From positions 22,389-86,388 of the forward strand of contig CAIPDV010000081.1 of NCBI GenBank assembly GCA_903863935.1: DNA of 64,000 nt. The letters run 5' to 3'. The notes under the pieces are model-generated. The model ran no database searches. It worked only from the letters and a program-made list of their open reading frames with translations, and was not told where the DNA came from. Position 1 is the stretch's first letter; each line of letters opens with the position of its first letter. This document shows, in pieces, positions 16,197 through 26,377 of this stretch. The position numbers were made by a program, and so were the translations under genes. The DNA is from an uncultured Bacteroidota bacterium. Its GTDB lineage: Bacteria; Bacteroidota; Bacteroidia; JABEUT01.

Positions 16197-17636
16197 ATGA
16201 AAAAAACTTTCATCACCAATCTTATTCTGGTTCTCACGCTTAATCTATCCATTAAGCCTTTTTGGATATTGGGGATAGACCGCACTGTGCAAAACATTGT
16301 AGGGAAGACAGAATATGGGGTGTATTCAGCACTGGCAAGCTTAACATTTGTACTTAGCATATTGCTTGATTTGGGCATAACCAATTTCAATAACCGGAAC
16401 ATAGCGCAGAACACGCACCTGCTCAGCAAGCACTTTTCGAGGCTTGTGGTGCTTAAGTTGTTTCTTGCTGTGGTTTTTGTTGTAGTTTGTTTATCTACCG
16501 GTTTGCTTATTGGATATGACTACAGACGTATCAAACTTTTGCTTATACTTTGTTTCAGCCAGTTTCTTATTTCATTTGTGCTTTACCTGCGTTCGAATAT
16601 TTCCGGTATGCACTTATTTAAAACAGACAGCATACTTTCCGCTACCGACCGAATGATTGGCATTGCAATTTGTGCTCCTTTTATCTGGGGGCATTTTATT
16701 GCACACAATATTGACATAATGGATTATGTATATATACAGACCGCCGCCTACCTGAGTGTTGCTATAATAGCATTTACCATTGTTGTTCGAAAAGCCGGCT
16801 TTATAAAATTTGAGTGGACAAGAACATTCAGCATGATGATATTAAAGAAGAGCTTTCCATTTGCTATTCTTGTAATGCTTATGTCCTTTTATAACCGGAT
16901 AGACCAAATCATGCTCGAGCGCCTGGTGCATGACAATGGTGCCGAAACCGGGATTTACGTACAGGCTTTCCGTCTGCTGGATGCTACCAATATGATAGCC
17001 CTTTTGGCTGCAGGGCTTCTCCTGCCCATTTTTGCACGTATGTTGAAATTAAAAGACTCGGTGGAATCGCTTGTGAAAACCTCTTTTACCCTGCTTTTTG
17101 CATTAGCATTGGTGGTTGCCGCCGGATGCTGTTTTTATGCGGAAAATATTATGAAAATGCTCTATGTGGGGGATGTAGCCGAGGCTGCAATGGTTTTCCG
17201 CATATTAATGTGCTGTTTTATGGGAACCACTACCCAATACGTTTTTGGCACCTTGCTTACTGCTAACGGGAATCTTAAATACATGAATATTATTGCCGGA
17301 TTGGGAATGGCTTTCAATATTATTGTGAACTTGATCTTGATTCCTCATTTTCATGCACTTGGTGCTGCTATAACAAGCTTAATGACACAATTGCTGGTGC
17401 CTGGGTTGCAAATATTTGTTGCCCAACGGGTTTTCAAGTTTCAGGCGTTGCCAAAAATGTTCCTCACATTACTTATCTTTTTGGCCGGCGTCCTTGGTTT
17501 AGCTTACTTCTCAACCCGGTTGAACCTCGATTGGAGAGTTTCATTCGTTTCCTTTGTTGCAGCCTCCGGTATATGGGCACTTGCAACCGGCGTGGTAAAC
17601 GTAAAATCGTTGCTGAAAACAGTAAAGATTGGATAA
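16197..17636 (+). CDS. Polysaccharide flippase (Wzx-like)
   Basis: A 479-residue integral membrane protein with about 12-14 helices, of the MOP/oligosaccharide flippase type. Such proteins turn lipid-linked oligosaccharides from the inner to the outer face of the cytoplasmic membrane. Typical elements are the N-terminal WILGIDRTVQNIVGKTEYGVYSALASL, the central SFPFAILVMLMSFYNRIDQIMLERL and the late NAN/LIPHFHALGAAITSL. It opens the block flippase-Wzz-Wzz-ligase, which together could make and export a surface polysaccharide; the sugar-transferring enzymes for it are not in this block. Confidence 0.85.
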   Translation: MKKTFITNLILVLTLNLSIKPFWILGIDRTVQNIVGKTEYGVYSALASLTFVLSILLDLGITNFNNRNIAQNTHLLSKHFSRLVVLKLFLAVVFVVVCLSTGLLIGYDYRRIKLLLILCFSQFLISFVLYLRSNISGMHLFKTDSILSATDRMIGIAICAPFIWGHFIAHNIDIMDYVYIQTAAYLSVAIIAFTIVVRKAGFIKFEWTRTFSMMILKKSFPFAILVMLMSFYNRIDQIMLERLVHDNGAETGIYVQAFRLLDATNMIALLAAGLLLPIFARMLKLKDSVESLVKTSFTLLFALALVVAAGCCFYAENIMKMLYVGDVAEAAMVFRILMCCFMGTTTQYVFGTLLTANGNLKYMNIIAGLGMAFNIIVNLILIPHFHALGAAITSLMTQLLVPGLQIFVAQRVFKFQALPKMFLTLLIFLAGVLGLAYFSTRLNLDWRVSFVSFVAASGIWALATGVVNVKSLLKTVKIG

Positions 17637-17658
17637 TTAATTAAATATCTTACTTTTG
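17629..17658 (+). promoter_or_regulatory. Promoter before the first Wzz-like gene
   Basis: TTGG at 17629-17632 and TACTTTTG at 17651-17658, 18 bases apart, agree well with the Bacteroidota -33/-7 consensus. The first Wzz-like ATG is at 17688. This suggests a second promoter inside the polysaccharide block. Confidence 0.55.
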
Positions 17659-17687
17659 TCGTCCCCTATATTATTTGGAACGTATTT

Positions 17688-18698
17688 ATGAGTAACGAAA
17701 ACAGACCACTTTTTTTTGATTCTGGTAACCTGATTACTTTTATTATAAGCAAATGGAAGCAATTGATGATAGTTGCTATTCTGGCCATGATCGGTTCTAC
17801 CATTGCCGCTTTTATTATCCCTGAAAAATATAAAGCTACGGTTGCACTTTTCCCTACCCAGAACAATAACATGTCGCGTGCCTTTTTATCGGAGCATGCA
17901 GATGAATCTAAGGATTTTCTTGCTTTTGGTGAAGATAACAACGCCGAACAAATGCTACAGGTTTTGAAATCAGACGAACTTATGTTTGCGCTGGAGAAAA
18001 AATTCAACCTGTATAAATATTATAAAATTGATGATAAATGGGACAAGAACTATTTATTCAAGGGGTATTATAGCGACCTGTTCACCTATGATATTACCCA
18101 ATACCAATCGATAGAAATTACCGTTTACGATGGCGACCCCAAAAAGGCTTCTGCCATGGCTAATGCTGCGGGAAGTCTAGCCGATTCATTGTTCAGGGCT
18201 ATCATTAAACAGAGGGCTGTTGCCGCTTACAAGATCGTTCAGGCACAGTACGACTCAGCTGCTGCTGTTGCTAATAAACTGGAAGACTCTATGAGTTTTT
18301 TCCGCAATCTTGGAATACTTAACTGGGAATATCAGGTAAAGGAACTGACAGCCGGGTATGCCGATGCCGAAGTAAAAGGCAATGCCGAAGCGGTAAAAAC
18401 TATTTCTGAAAAATTAAAGGCCTTTGAACAATATGGTAAAGGGTATTGGGTTATTGCTAATGAATTGGAAAATAATTATAAATGGTTTAAACAGGTAAAG
18501 CAATCCCTTGGGCAAGCCAAGGTAGATGCTGAACAATCAATCCCGGCTTTTTATGTGGCTGATAACGCATTTCCTGCCGACCGTAAAACATATCCTATCC
18601 GTGGTTTGGTAATAGCAGGAGGAACTCTTGCCGCTCTTTTCTTTTCGCTTTTGCTCTTATTAATTTTAAACAGACTAAAAACGATAAAAAAAAAGTAA
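17688..18698 (+). CDS. Wzz-like chain-length determinant protein (first)
   Basis: A 336-residue protein with the Wzz/PCP architecture: a membrane helix near the N terminus (about 23-45), a long periplasmic coiled-coil region, and a second helix at the C terminus (LVIAGGTLAALFFSLLLLLIL). It carries the PEKYKATVALFPT motif after the first helix and a Pro-rich FPADRKTYPIRGLV before the second. These proteins set the chain length of surface polysaccharides. No kinase domain is attached. The second Wzz-like gene begins two bases after its stop. Confidence 0.8.
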   Translation: MSNENRPLFFDSGNLITFIISKWKQLMIVAILAMIGSTIAAFIIPEKYKATVALFPTQNNNMSRAFLSEHADESKDFLAFGEDNNAEQMLQVLKSDELMFALEKKFNLYKYYKIDDKWDKNYLFKGYYSDLFTYDITQYQSIEITVYDGDPKKASAMANAAGSLADSLFRAIIKQRAVAAYKIVQAQYDSAAAVANKLEDSMSFFRNLGILNWEYQVKELTAGYADAEVKGNAEAVKTISEKLKAFEQYGKGYWVIANELENNYKWFKQVKQSLGQAKVDAEQSIPAFYVADNAFPADRKTYPIRGLVIAGGTLAALFFSLLLLLILNRLKTIKKK

Positions 18699-18700
18699 AA

Positions 18701-19633
18701 GTGGAGCGATTTGAGAGTATAAACTTTATTCGTTGGATATTTAAACGCTATAAGCCGTTAATTATAGTGGAGATAATTGCTTTTGTACTCTCGCTAGTCT
18801 TCTCTTCCCAGTATTTTATGCCTAAGGAATACAAGTCATTTACAACTGTATACCCTTATAATATATCGGAATATTCGCACGAAATTCCATCCGAACAGAT
18901 GATTGAGTTTCTTAATTCGGTAGATATAAAAAACCAGGTGATCGAAAAGTTTGATTTAGCAAAGCACTATAATATTGTGCGGAATGGAAAACCATACATA
19001 GACAAACTGTATGCCGAATACGATCATAATGTGAATGTGCAGCCGACCGAATATGGTGCTGTAACAATTAAAGTATATGATATAAGTGCTGATACTGCTT
19101 TCGAAATGGTAAATGGTATCCTGGATGTATTAAATAAAAAGATACACCAGATTCAAAAAGAAAAATCGATGGAAGTGGCCAACATGTTGAAAATGGCCCT
19201 GGATAGCAGAAAACACCAGATCGATTCGATGTCGGCTCTTTCAAAAGAATTAAGTACAAAATACGGATTGCTTGAATATGAAAGCCAGACAAGGGAAGTA
19301 ACCCGGGCTTATTACCAGGCTGCTAAAGGTTCAAAGCAATCAGATGAATTGACACAGCAAATAAAAAACCTGGAGGATCATGGTATCGAATTCAGATCCG
19401 TTAATCAACATATCGAATCAGCCCTTCTGGACTATAGCGTCATTGAAGCCAAGTATAATGAGGCTATGAAGGATGCCAATAAAAATTTAACCTACTGGAA
19501 CCTTGTAAGTGCAGCTTTTAAACCTGATACATACTGTTATCCGCTTCGTACTCTGATAGTGCTTGGAACCTGTTTTGCAGCTTTCGTATTCTCAATAGTA
19601 GTAATGAGAAGCCTTGAGAAGTTGAAGCAATAA
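18701..19633 (+). CDS. Wzz-like chain-length determinant protein (second)
   Basis: A 310-residue paralogue of the preceding gene with the same plan: N-terminal helix (about 17-37), PKEYKSFTTVYPYN, helical periplasmic part and a C-terminal helix (TLIVLGTCFAAFVFSIVVM). The GTG start lies two bases after the upstream stop. Overall similarity between the two is low outside the membrane-flanking motifs, so this is an old duplication. Possibly the two form a mixed oligomer. Confidence 0.75.
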   Translation: MERFESINFIRWIFKRYKPLIIVEIIAFVLSLVFSSQYFMPKEYKSFTTVYPYNISEYSHEIPSEQMIEFLNSVDIKNQVIEKFDLAKHYNIVRNGKPYIDKLYAEYDHNVNVQPTEYGAVTIKVYDISADTAFEMVNGILDVLNKKIHQIQKEKSMEVANMLKMALDSRKHQIDSMSALSKELSTKYGLLEYESQTREVTRAYYQAAKGSKQSDELTQQIKNLEDHGIEFRSVNQHIESALLDYSVIEAKYNEAMKDANKNLTYWNLVSAAFKPDTYCYPLRTLIVLGTCFAAFVFSIVVMRSLEKLKQ

Positions 19634-19645
19634 AATACATTTGCT

Positions 19646-21115
19646 TTGGTAAGGAAAAAAGAACTGTTGATTTTTTATATTGCAAGCTTACTATTTGTTT
19701 GCCTCGACCTGCTTTTTATTTTTCTAAGGATAAACTACATGGCTGCCCTGTTGCCATTGGTTGCCCTTATCTTTTACTGGGCTTTATTTGCACTCGACAA
19801 ACTGGTGCTTTTTGTGGTTTTCTGTACACCCTTATCCATTAATATTTTTCAGATACCGGGCCTTGGGCTTGGCGATATTGGCGTTGGAATGGCCCTGCCT
19901 ACCGAACCAATAATGTTCGGTATCATGTTGTTATTTTTCATGCATGTTTCCTATTCCGGCTACGATAAAAATGTATTGAAGCATCCGGTAAGTATTATGA
20001 TAATCTTAGGCCTGATCTGGATGCTTGTTACCTGCTTTACCAGTACCATGTATTTTGTATCCTTTAAATACCTGCTGGAGCGTTGCTGGGGCGTTGTTAC
20101 ATTTTACTTTTTAGGAATACTGCTGTTTAAAAAACTTAAAAATGTTTATTACTTCCATTGGTTATATATTGGTGCGCTTTCAATAATTATAGTTTATACA
20201 TTCATTCGTCATAGCCATTTTCATTTCTCCGAAAAAGGGGCACACATTGCGGTGAATCCGTTTTATAATGACCATACAGCATATGGAGCTATGCTGGCCA
20301 TGTTTATTCCTATACTGGGCGGTTTAAGCCTGATAAAGAGAAATGGGCCAACCGTCCGCATCATTGCTTTTACATTGTTTTTATTCTTTCTTGTGGCACT
20401 GGCATTTTCCTTCAGCCGTGCTGCCTGGGTAAGTGTTGTAGTTGCAATAGTACTTTTAATTCTTATGGTATTAAAGGTAAAACTTAAATGGATACTGGCA
20501 GGATTTTGTGTGGGCATAGCCATGTTTTTTGCCTATCAAACCCAGATTGTGATGAAATTGCAGCGTAATACTACAGATGTGTCACAAGATTTAGGTAAAG
20601 AAATACAATCCATTTCGAACATATCATCCGATGCATCAAACCGCGAACGCTTGAACCGCTGGAGTTGTGCTTTCCGTATGTGGCAGGACAAACCTGTTTT
20701 TGGTTTCGGCCCCGGAACCTACATGTTTAAATACGCACCTTACCAGCTTTCGTATATGCGTACCATTATCAGTACTAATGAGGCAAACGGGGGAACTGCC
20801 CATAATGAATACCTGGGCCCGCTTGCCGAAGAAGGCGTATTAGGATCCCTTCTGGTTATAGCCATGGCCATGTCGGTCATTACATTGGCTTTCCGCCTTG
20901 CCTATAATTTAAAAGACAAGGATATGCGCATACTTGTTATAAGCATACTACTCGGCCTGATTACCTATTTAGTGCATGGCCTCTTTAATAACTTCCTCGA
21001 TACAGATAAGGCTGCCGTGCCTTTCTGGGGTTTTATCGGTATGCTGGTTGCCATTGATATAATGGCTAAGAGGGAAGATTTCATTGAGAAGGCAAAGCCC
21101 GTTATAGCGGGTTAG
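19646..21115 (+). CDS. O-antigen ligase/polymerase-like membrane protein
   Basis: A 489-residue membrane protein with about 12 helices. The large periplasmic loop holds NRERLNRWSCAFRMWQDKPVFGFGPGTY and the family hallmark GGTAHNEYLGPLAEEGVLG, as in O-antigen ligase/Wzy proteins (PF04932 type). It would polymerise or ligate the glycan flipped by the first gene of the block. Start is a TTG at 19646 giving MVRKKELLIFY; no nearby ATG fits better. Confidence 0.82.
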   Translation: MVRKKELLIFYIASLLFVCLDLLFIFLRINYMAALLPLVALIFYWALFALDKLVLFVVFCTPLSINIFQIPGLGLGDIGVGMALPTEPIMFGIMLLFFMHVSYSGYDKNVLKHPVSIMIILGLIWMLVTCFTSTMYFVSFKYLLERCWGVVTFYFLGILLFKKLKNVYYFHWLYIGALSIIIVYTFIRHSHFHFSEKGAHIAVNPFYNDHTAYGAMLAMFIPILGGLSLIKRNGPTVRIIAFTLFLFFLVALAFSFSRAAWVSVVVAIVLLILMVLKVKLKWILAGFCVGIAMFFAYQTQIVMKLQRNTTDVSQDLGKEIQSISNISSDASNRERLNRWSCAFRMWQDKPVFGFGPGTYMFKYAPYQLSYMRTIISTNEANGGTAHNEYLGPLAEEGVLGSLLVIAMAMSVITLAFRLAYNLKDKDMRILVISILLGLITYLVHGLFNNFLDTDKAAVPFWGFIGMLVAIDIMAKREDFIEKAKPVIAG

Positions 21116-21155
21116 ATTCCTTTCCGGAAATCACACAAATATGTATTGATATTTT

Positions 21156-21668
21156 TTAATGCCTTTGTTTAGAAGAGCCGCTTATGTTAAACGGTAACAT
21201 AATATTAAGCGATAGGCGGTATTTATAAACATCATCAAAGCTACCTGTGGAGATACATTTATTGTAGCCTAGCACCACACTGATGAACCCAGCCAAAGTA
21301 AGCCCTGCTTCAGGAGTAAAATAGAATTTTTTCATTCTGTCTTCCATAAACCAGGCAATATTGCCGCGCAGACAAATAAATGCAAGTTCAAATTCGGTTG
21401 AAAACTCCGGTGCCCATACTTTGTGCTGGAAATTGAAATTAAATTCTGCCCCTAATTTTGAATAGGCAAGCATGGTAAGCCATGGCCGATGGCTTTCGAA
21501 GTGTATAGGATAAACATGGCCAAGGTCTAATTGCCCGTAAAATGGCTTTTGAACCGTTGCCGTAACAAATGGTATAATAATAAACTTGTGGCCTTTCACT
21601 CTGACATTGCCTCCACCAAAGGCAAATAAGGAATTCAGTAAAAAAAGCGAAATCAATAACCTTTTCAT
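21156..21668 (-). CDS. Hypothetical exported protein
   Basis: A 170-residue protein with a signal peptide (MKRLLISLFLLNSLFAFGGG). The rest alternates aromatic and polar residues (GAEFNFNFQHKVWAPEFSTEFELAFICLRGNIAWF; FYFTPEAGLTLAGFISVVLGYN), in the manner of a small outer-membrane beta-barrel. It ends with polar NISGSSKQRH. No family is recognised. The FUSC-like gene lies just upstream in the same direction. Confidence 0.6.
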   Translation of the reverse strand: MKRLLISLFLLNSLFAFGGGNVRVKGHKFIIIPFVTATVQKPFYGQLDLGHVYPIHFESHRPWLTMLAYSKLGAEFNFNFQHKVWAPEFSTEFELAFICLRGNIAWFMEDRMKKFYFTPEAGLTLAGFISVVLGYNKCISTGSFDDVYKYRLSLNIMLPFNISGSSKQRH

Positions 21669-21683
21669 CCTCCAAAATTACAC

Positions 21684-22184
21684 CTATTCCGTACCCACAT
21701 TATGGGCATCCTTCTTTTTTGTACCAACCTTTTCTATTTTGGTAAAGATGAATGTAATGATAAAACCAACGGCACAACCGACAACCACACAGCCAACACG
21801 TTGCAGGGCAACCCTCCAGTTGTTAGCCATTTGTTCCTGGAAAAGAACAATAATAGTGGCAGCCACAGCGGTACGCATACTCGTTTTTAATTTTAAAAGA
21901 GTACCCAGTATTGTAGTTATACTTACACCGAGACAAAGAAGAATAATATTTGGAAAAGGAAGAAAATATACCATTAGCCCGATAGCTGAACCCAACAAAT
22001 TTCCTTCAATACGGAGATAGGCTAATTTCTGGTCGTTCTCCGGGCTTACAACCAGAACCACCGAAATTACACTCCAGAATAATGGATACTGTGGAAAGGC
22101 CTCATACAACCAGTAACAAATGGCCGCACCAATTGTGCATTTAACTACATAAAGCCATTCCTGTTTTGATATGGACAAATTCAT
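21684..22184 (-). CDS. FUSC-type small membrane protein
   Basis: A 166-residue protein with about five membrane helices: MNLSISKQEWLYVVKCTIGAAICYWLYEAFP, then WSVISVVLVVSPE, GNLLGSAIGLMVYFLP and so on. The VSPENDQKLAYLRIEGNLLGSAIG segment matches the FUSC/aromatic-acid-exporter half motif. It corresponds to only one FUSC half, so it probably works as a dimer or is not an exporter. ATG 22184 is preferred over an upstream TTG at 22214. Confidence 0.7.
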   Translation of the reverse strand: MNLSISKQEWLYVVKCTIGAAICYWLYEAFPQYPLFWSVISVVLVVSPENDQKLAYLRIEGNLLGSAIGLMVYFLPFPNIILLCLGVSITTILGTLLKLKTSMRTAVAATIIVLFQEQMANNWRVALQRVGCVVVGCAVGFIITFIFTKIEKVGTKKKDAHNVGTE

Positions 22185-22235
22185 GGGTAATTTGTTTTTA
22201 TCAGAAAGAATCAATTCTCAACTTTCAATTCAGTT

Positions 22236-23510
22236 TTACCCCTGATGGAAAAGCGGCAATTGCGAGCGTTTCAAAATCCGGATGCATAAAAGAGTTACAT
22301 CATCCAGATATTTCTTCCGGCCTTTGTAGGCTGTAAGTGTACTTGATATCTTATCGTTTATTTGCTTCGATGTTAAACCTGAATTGGTAAGGCTAATGAA
22401 GAGATCTCTGAGTTTATCAATGCTGTATTCTTCCTGGTCTTCGTTTTCAAGCTCGGTAATTCCATCGGTATAAGCCAGGAAAGCAGCAGGAGGATTCACC
22501 GCAATGATTCCTTCTTTCAAGAAGGGTATTTCAGGCAGCATGCCCAAAGCCGGTCCCCCTGACTTTAACATGTTAACCGTATTATCCATAAATAAAATAG
22601 GAGGGTAATGCCCTGCATTTACATAATGCAATGTTTGTGTAAGCCGATTGAATTTCGCTATAAAGAAAGTGATGAAGCTTTCACCGCGGGCGGTATCCAT
22701 TACATTTTTATTGAGGCGTGTAACCAATTCCGTTAGTGAACTGGTTTGTTCAATTTGTGCATGCAGGCTGGCCTGGAAGTTACTCATCAACAATGCTGCT
22801 GCAACACCTTTACCTGAAACATCAGCAATACAAAAAGCAAATTCGGTTTCGTTCAACGGAATAAAGTCATAATAGTCTCCGCTTATTTCATGATAGGGCA
22901 GGTAATAAGCGGCTACATCCAGCTCGTCGGTATGCGGTAAAACGGAGGGCACCAAAATTGATTGTATCTCTTTTGCAAGATCCAGTTCATGTTTTAACAT
23001 GGACTGGTGTATGTGCTCTTTTGCCAGTTTTTTATTTTCAATTGCAACCACCAATATATTGGTGAGAGTTTGAATATAGGGGAGGTGCTTGATGGCAGAA
23101 CCCGCTCCGGTTAAGCCTTCTCTAAGGTCTCCTATAAAAACATAAGCAAGTGCATCGTCTTTATGATTCACTGGAACCACAATATCCAGATCATATCCTT
23201 CGGGCCAGGAGTTTTTATCTACCTGGGTAATTTCTTTTAAATGCGAGTATCCTTTGGCACGCTCAATTGCAAATTCCATGCTATCGGTAGGGATTCCGTA
23301 ACTCAGTATGCAACGCCAGTAAGAATCATAACTTAGCAACATGAGTCGGCCAATGCTGAGCGTACCTTCAAGTATGGATCGGTAAATACTCAGCAAATCG
23401 TCAATAGAGGCATTCAGATTAATAGACTTGGTCAGCTCAAATAAAGCATTCAGTTTTTCCTCGGATATATCCGAAGAATGTTTTTCTGAATCTTTATTTT
23501 TTTCCACCAT
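22236..23510 (-). CDS. PP2C-type Ser/Thr phosphatase (SpoIIE domain) with GAF-like N terminus
   Basis: A 424-residue cytoplasmic signalling protein. Residues about 20-170 look like a GAF sensor domain; a short helix linker (KHELDLAKEIQSILVPSVLP) leads into a SpoIIE/PP2C phosphatase domain (about 195-410) with metal-binding DVSGKGVAAALLM, GHYPPILF and AYTDGITELE. Such proteins control anti-sigma or anti-anti-sigma factors (RsbU-like), although no partner-switching genes are adjacent. It ends in RILKRSQLPLFHQG. Confidence 0.85.
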   Translation of the reverse strand: MVEKNKDSEKHSSDISEEKLNALFELTKSINLNASIDDLLSIYRSILEGTLSIGRLMLLSYDSYWRCILSYGIPTDSMEFAIERAKGYSHLKEITQVDKNSWPEGYDLDIVVPVNHKDDALAYVFIGDLREGLTGAGSAIKHLPYIQTLTNILVVAIENKKLAKEHIHQSMLKHELDLAKEIQSILVPSVLPHTDELDVAAYYLPYHEISGDYYDFIPLNETEFAFCIADVSGKGVAAALLMSNFQASLHAQIEQTSSLTELVTRLNKNVMDTARGESFITFFIAKFNRLTQTLHYVNAGHYPPILFMDNTVNMLKSGGPALGMLPEIPFLKEGIIAVNPPAAFLAYTDGITELENEDQEEYSIDKLRDLFISLTNSGLTSKQINDKISSTLTAYKGRKKYLDDVTLLCIRILKRSQLPLFHQG

Positions 23511-23530
23511 TGATTCCTAATTCCTAATTC

Positions 23531-23821
23531 TCAGATTCCTAATTGTGTAAGACTCCATGCTTCCGGTTTATTACTGAACATCACTTTTGTTTTTGCCCAG
23601 GTATCTTTAAACAGGTCTGACGAGCGATAGTTCTCCAGATCTTGTTCCGATTTCCATCTGCTATACGTAAAAAATAAATTTTCGTTATCAGCAGTCTGAA
23701 GAAGGTCTACACCCAAACATCCGTCAAAATTGGCTATTTTATCGCGGGTAACATTGAACAATTCAAGGAAAGTATTAACCTTCTCTTGTTGAAACTCCAT
23801 CTTTACTATACGTATCAACAT
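23531..23821 (-). CDS. Antibiotic biosynthesis monooxygenase (ABM)-fold protein
   Basis: A 96-residue protein of the dimeric alpha/beta barrel ABM type: MLIRIVKMEFQ at the N terminus, NFDGCLGVDLLQ, FFTYSRWKSEQDLENYRSSDLF and a terminal hydrophobic stretch. Members include quinol monooxygenases and many uncharacterised small enzymes. The same-strand phosphatase lies 21 bases beyond its stop. No substrate can be inferred. Confidence 0.75.
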   Translation of the reverse strand: MLIRIVKMEFQQEKVNTFLELFNVTRDKIANFDGCLGVDLLQTADNENLFFTYSRWKSEQDLENYRSSDLFKDTWAKTKVMFSNKPEAWSLTQLGI

Positions 23822-23823
23822 TG

Positions 23824-23904
23824 GTTATAAGTTATGAGTTATAAGTTATGCCCATTAACCCTTGACTCAAATTCGAAATTAACTTATAACTCATAACTTA
23901 TAAC
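23824..23904. repeat. Inverted 'word' repeat between aconitase and ABM genes
   Basis: A perfect 25-base inverted repeat (arms 23824-23848 and 23880-23904) built from TAACTTATAACTCA words, with a 31-base loop. It fills the gap behind the aconitase stop and could end its transcript. Confidence 0.75.
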
Positions 23905-23908
23905 TAGC

Positions 23909-26176
23909 CTACGCTTTCACTTGCGACCTGATAATATTAAGTGCACCGCCTGCCTTAAACCATTCTATCTGGTTGTCGTTATAGCTGTGGTTTAATTTTA
24001 TCGAATCTGTTGTTCCGTCAGCGTGGTTTAAAACCATTGTCAACTGAACTCCCGGAGTGAAGGTGGTTAAGCCATTAATTTCAATGTTGTCATCCTCGCG
24101 AATTTTATCGTAATCTGATTTATCGGCAAATGTAACAGCCAGCATACCTTGTTTCTTCAAGTTGGTTTCGTGGATACGGGCGAATGATTTTACTAATATT
24201 ACACGCACCCCGAGGAAACGAGGCTCCATGGCAGCATGTTCGCGGGAACTGCCTTCGCCATAGTTTTCATCACCTACAACTACAGTGCTTATATGTGCCG
24301 CCTTATAAGCCCTTTGCACATTCGGAACGGAATCATATTCGCCTGTAAGGGAGTTCTTAACTGAATCGGTTTTACCATTGAAAATATTGAGTGCACCAAT
24401 AAGCATGTTATTCGAAATATTATCAAGGTGTCCACGGAACTTGAGCCATGGGCCAGCCATAGAGATATGGTCTGTTGTACATTTGCCTTTTACTTTAATG
24501 AGTAAACGCAAGTTCTTCAAATCAATTCCTTCCCAGGCTGAAAACGGATCGAGTAGTTGCAAGCGTTGTGAATCGGGTGATACCAAAACCTGAACGGTGC
24601 TTCCATCTTTTGCCGGTTCCTGGTAGCCTCTGTCCTTTACATCAAATCCTTTCGATGGTAATTCTTCTCCTTTCGGTTCAGGCAATCTTACTGATTCACC
24701 TTTATCGTTGGTGAGTGAATCCGTTAGCGGATTAAAAGTCAAATCGCCTGCAATAGCAAGCGCAGTAACTATTTCGGGTGAGGAAACAAAAGCATGGGTA
24801 TTGGGGTTACCATCATTCCTCTTGGCAAAGTTGCGGTTGAATGAGGTAATAATAGAGTTCTTCTTTTCAGGGTTGTTGGTATGGCGCGCCCATTGTCCGA
24901 TACAAGGACCACAAGCATTTGCCAATACTACGCCACCCATCTTTTCGAACCATGTAAGGTAGCCATCGCGTTCAACGGTGTAACGTACCTGTTCCGAGCC
25001 GGGGGTAACTGTATATTCCGATTTGGCTTTCAAGCCGTTTTCAACTGCAAACTTGGCTAAGGATGATGCTCTGCCAATATCTTCATAAGAAGAGTTGGTG
25101 CAGGAACCAATCAGTCCAACTTCCAGTTCTGCAGGCCAGCCGTTATCCTTAACTGCTTGTGCAAATTTAGAGATAGGCCAGGCAAGATCCGGTGTATAAG
25201 GGCCATTAACATAAGGTTCCAGTTCATCCAGATTGATTTCAATAACCTGATCGAAGTATTTTTCAGGAGAAGCGTAGGCTTCTTTATCTCCGGTTAAATG
25301 TTCGGCAACAGCATCTGCCATGGCAGCTAAATCAGCACGGTCAGTCGATTTCAGATAATCAGACATCTTCTTATCATACGTAAAGATAGATGTTGTAGCC
25401 CCGATTTCCGCACCCATGTTACAAATTGTTCCTTTACCAGTGCAGGAGATAGATTCAGCACCCGGGCCGAAATATTCTACAATACGGTCAGTTCCACCTT
25501 TTACGGTAAGTATTCCGGCTACTTTTAAAATCACATCTTTAGCAGAAGTCCAACCGCTCATCTTTCCGGTGAGTTTTACCCCAATCAATTGCGGGAATTT
25601 TAACTCCCAAGGTAATCCTGCCATTACGTCGCAGGCATCGGCACCGCCAACCCCAATGGCAATCATGCCAAGTCCTCCGGCATTAGGTGTGTGGGAGTCA
25701 GTTCCAATCATCATCCCTCCGGGAAATGCATAGTTTTCCAGTATTACCTGGTGGATGATACCTGCACCCGGTTTCCAGAAACCGATTCCATATTTATTGG
25801 ATACAGAGGCCAGAAAATCATATACTTCTTTGTTCTTTTTATTAGCAGTATCCAAATCCGCTTTAGCACCCATATCAGCCTGGATAAGGTGGTCGCAATG
25901 CACCGTGCTCGGCACAGCTACTTTGCTGCGTCCGGCTTGCATAAATTGCAACAACGCCATTTGAGCGGTCGCATCCTGCATACCAACACGGTCCGGTTGA
26001 AAATCAACGTAATCAACCCCGCGCTTGCAAGGGCCGGGAGGCAAATTGCCCGATAAGTGAGAATATAATATTTTTTCGGTAAAAGTCATAGGCCTGCCAA
26101 GCAATTTGCGAGCAGATGCAATGCGTTCGGGTAGGTTTTCATAAACCTTCTTAATCATATCAATATCGTATGCCAT
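23909..26176 (-). CDS. Aconitate hydratase
   Basis: TCA-cycle enzyme converting citrate to isocitrate through a [4Fe-4S] cluster. The 755-residue sequence has the mitochondrial-type aconitase layout. The cluster cysteines lie in [10 protein letters not shown] and in [11 protein letters not shown], and active-site regions [38 protein letters not shown] and [19 protein letters not shown] are intact. The C-terminal swivel domain is present. It is transcribed alone, judging by its own promoter and the inverted repeat behind it. Confidence 0.96.
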   Translation of the reverse strand: MAYDIDMIKKVYENLPERIASARKLLGRPMTFTEKILYSHLSGNLPPGPCKRGVDYVDFQPDRVGMQDATAQMALLQFMQAGRSKVAVPSTVHCDHLIQADMGAKADLDTANKKNKEVYDFLASVSNKYGIGFWKPGAGIIHQVILENYAFPGGMMIGTDSHTPNAGGLGMIAIGVGGADACDVMAGLPWELKFPQLIGVKLTGKMSGWTSAKDVILKVAGILTVKGGTDRIVEYFGPGAESISCTGKGTICNMGAEIGATTSIFTYDKKMSDYLKSTDRADLAAMADAVAEHLTGDKEAYASPEKYFDQVIEINLDELEPYVNGPYTPDLAWPISKFAQAVKDNGWPAELEVGLIGSCTNSSYEDIGRASSLAKFAVENGLKAKSEYTVTPGSEQVRYTVERDGYLTWFEKMGGVVLANACGPCIGQWARHTNNPEKKNSIITSFNRNFAKRNDGNPNTHAFVSSPEIVTALAIAGDLTFNPLTDSLTNDKGESVRLPEPKGEELPSKGFDVKDRGYQEPAKDGSTVQVLVSPDSQRLQLLDPFSAWEGIDLKNLRLLIKVKGKCTTDHISMAGPWLKFRGHLDNISNNMLIGALNIFNGKTDSVKNSLTGEYDSVPNVQRAYKAAHISTVVVGDENYGEGSSREHAAMEPRFLGVRVILVKSFARIHETNLKKQGMLAVTFADKSDYDKIREDDNIEINGLTTFTPGVQLTMVLNHADGTTDSIKLNHSYNDNQIEWFKAGGALNIIRSQVKA

Positions 26177-26198
26177 TGGGTTGTGAGTTTTATGGCGA

Positions 26199-26206
26199 CA
26201 AAGGTA
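26199..26206 (-). promoter_or_regulatory. -7 box for aconitase
   Basis: The minus strand reads TACCTTTG followed by TCG, a perfect TAnnTTTG, 23 bases before the ATG. Confidence 0.55.
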
Positions 26207-26226
26207 AGAAAAAAGGCAGAGATAGG

Positions 26227-26296
26227 AACTATAAACTATGAGATATGAACTGAAAAACCTAGTTTGTTTATAGTTTATAGTTCATAGTTTATAGTT
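26227..26296. repeat. Inverted 'word' repeat (AACTATAAACTATGA type)
   Basis: Arms 26227-26241 and 26282-26296 are perfect 15-base inverted repeats built from the word CTATAAA/CTATGA. It lies between the divergent aconitase gene and the GloVer pseudogene and overlaps the upstream part of the latter's promoter. Confidence 0.65.
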
Positions 26297-26321
26297 TGAT
26301 AAAATGAATTATATTATTTGT

Positions 26322-26329
26322 TATCTTTG
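26322..26329 (+). promoter_or_regulatory. -7 box for the GloVer pseudogene
   Basis: TATCTTTG, a perfect TAnnTTTG, 49 bases before the ATG at 26378. Confidence 0.45.
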
Positions 26330-26377
26330 ATTTGGTTTTCAGGTGAGTTTGGAGGAAAATCCCATAAAATATATTCC

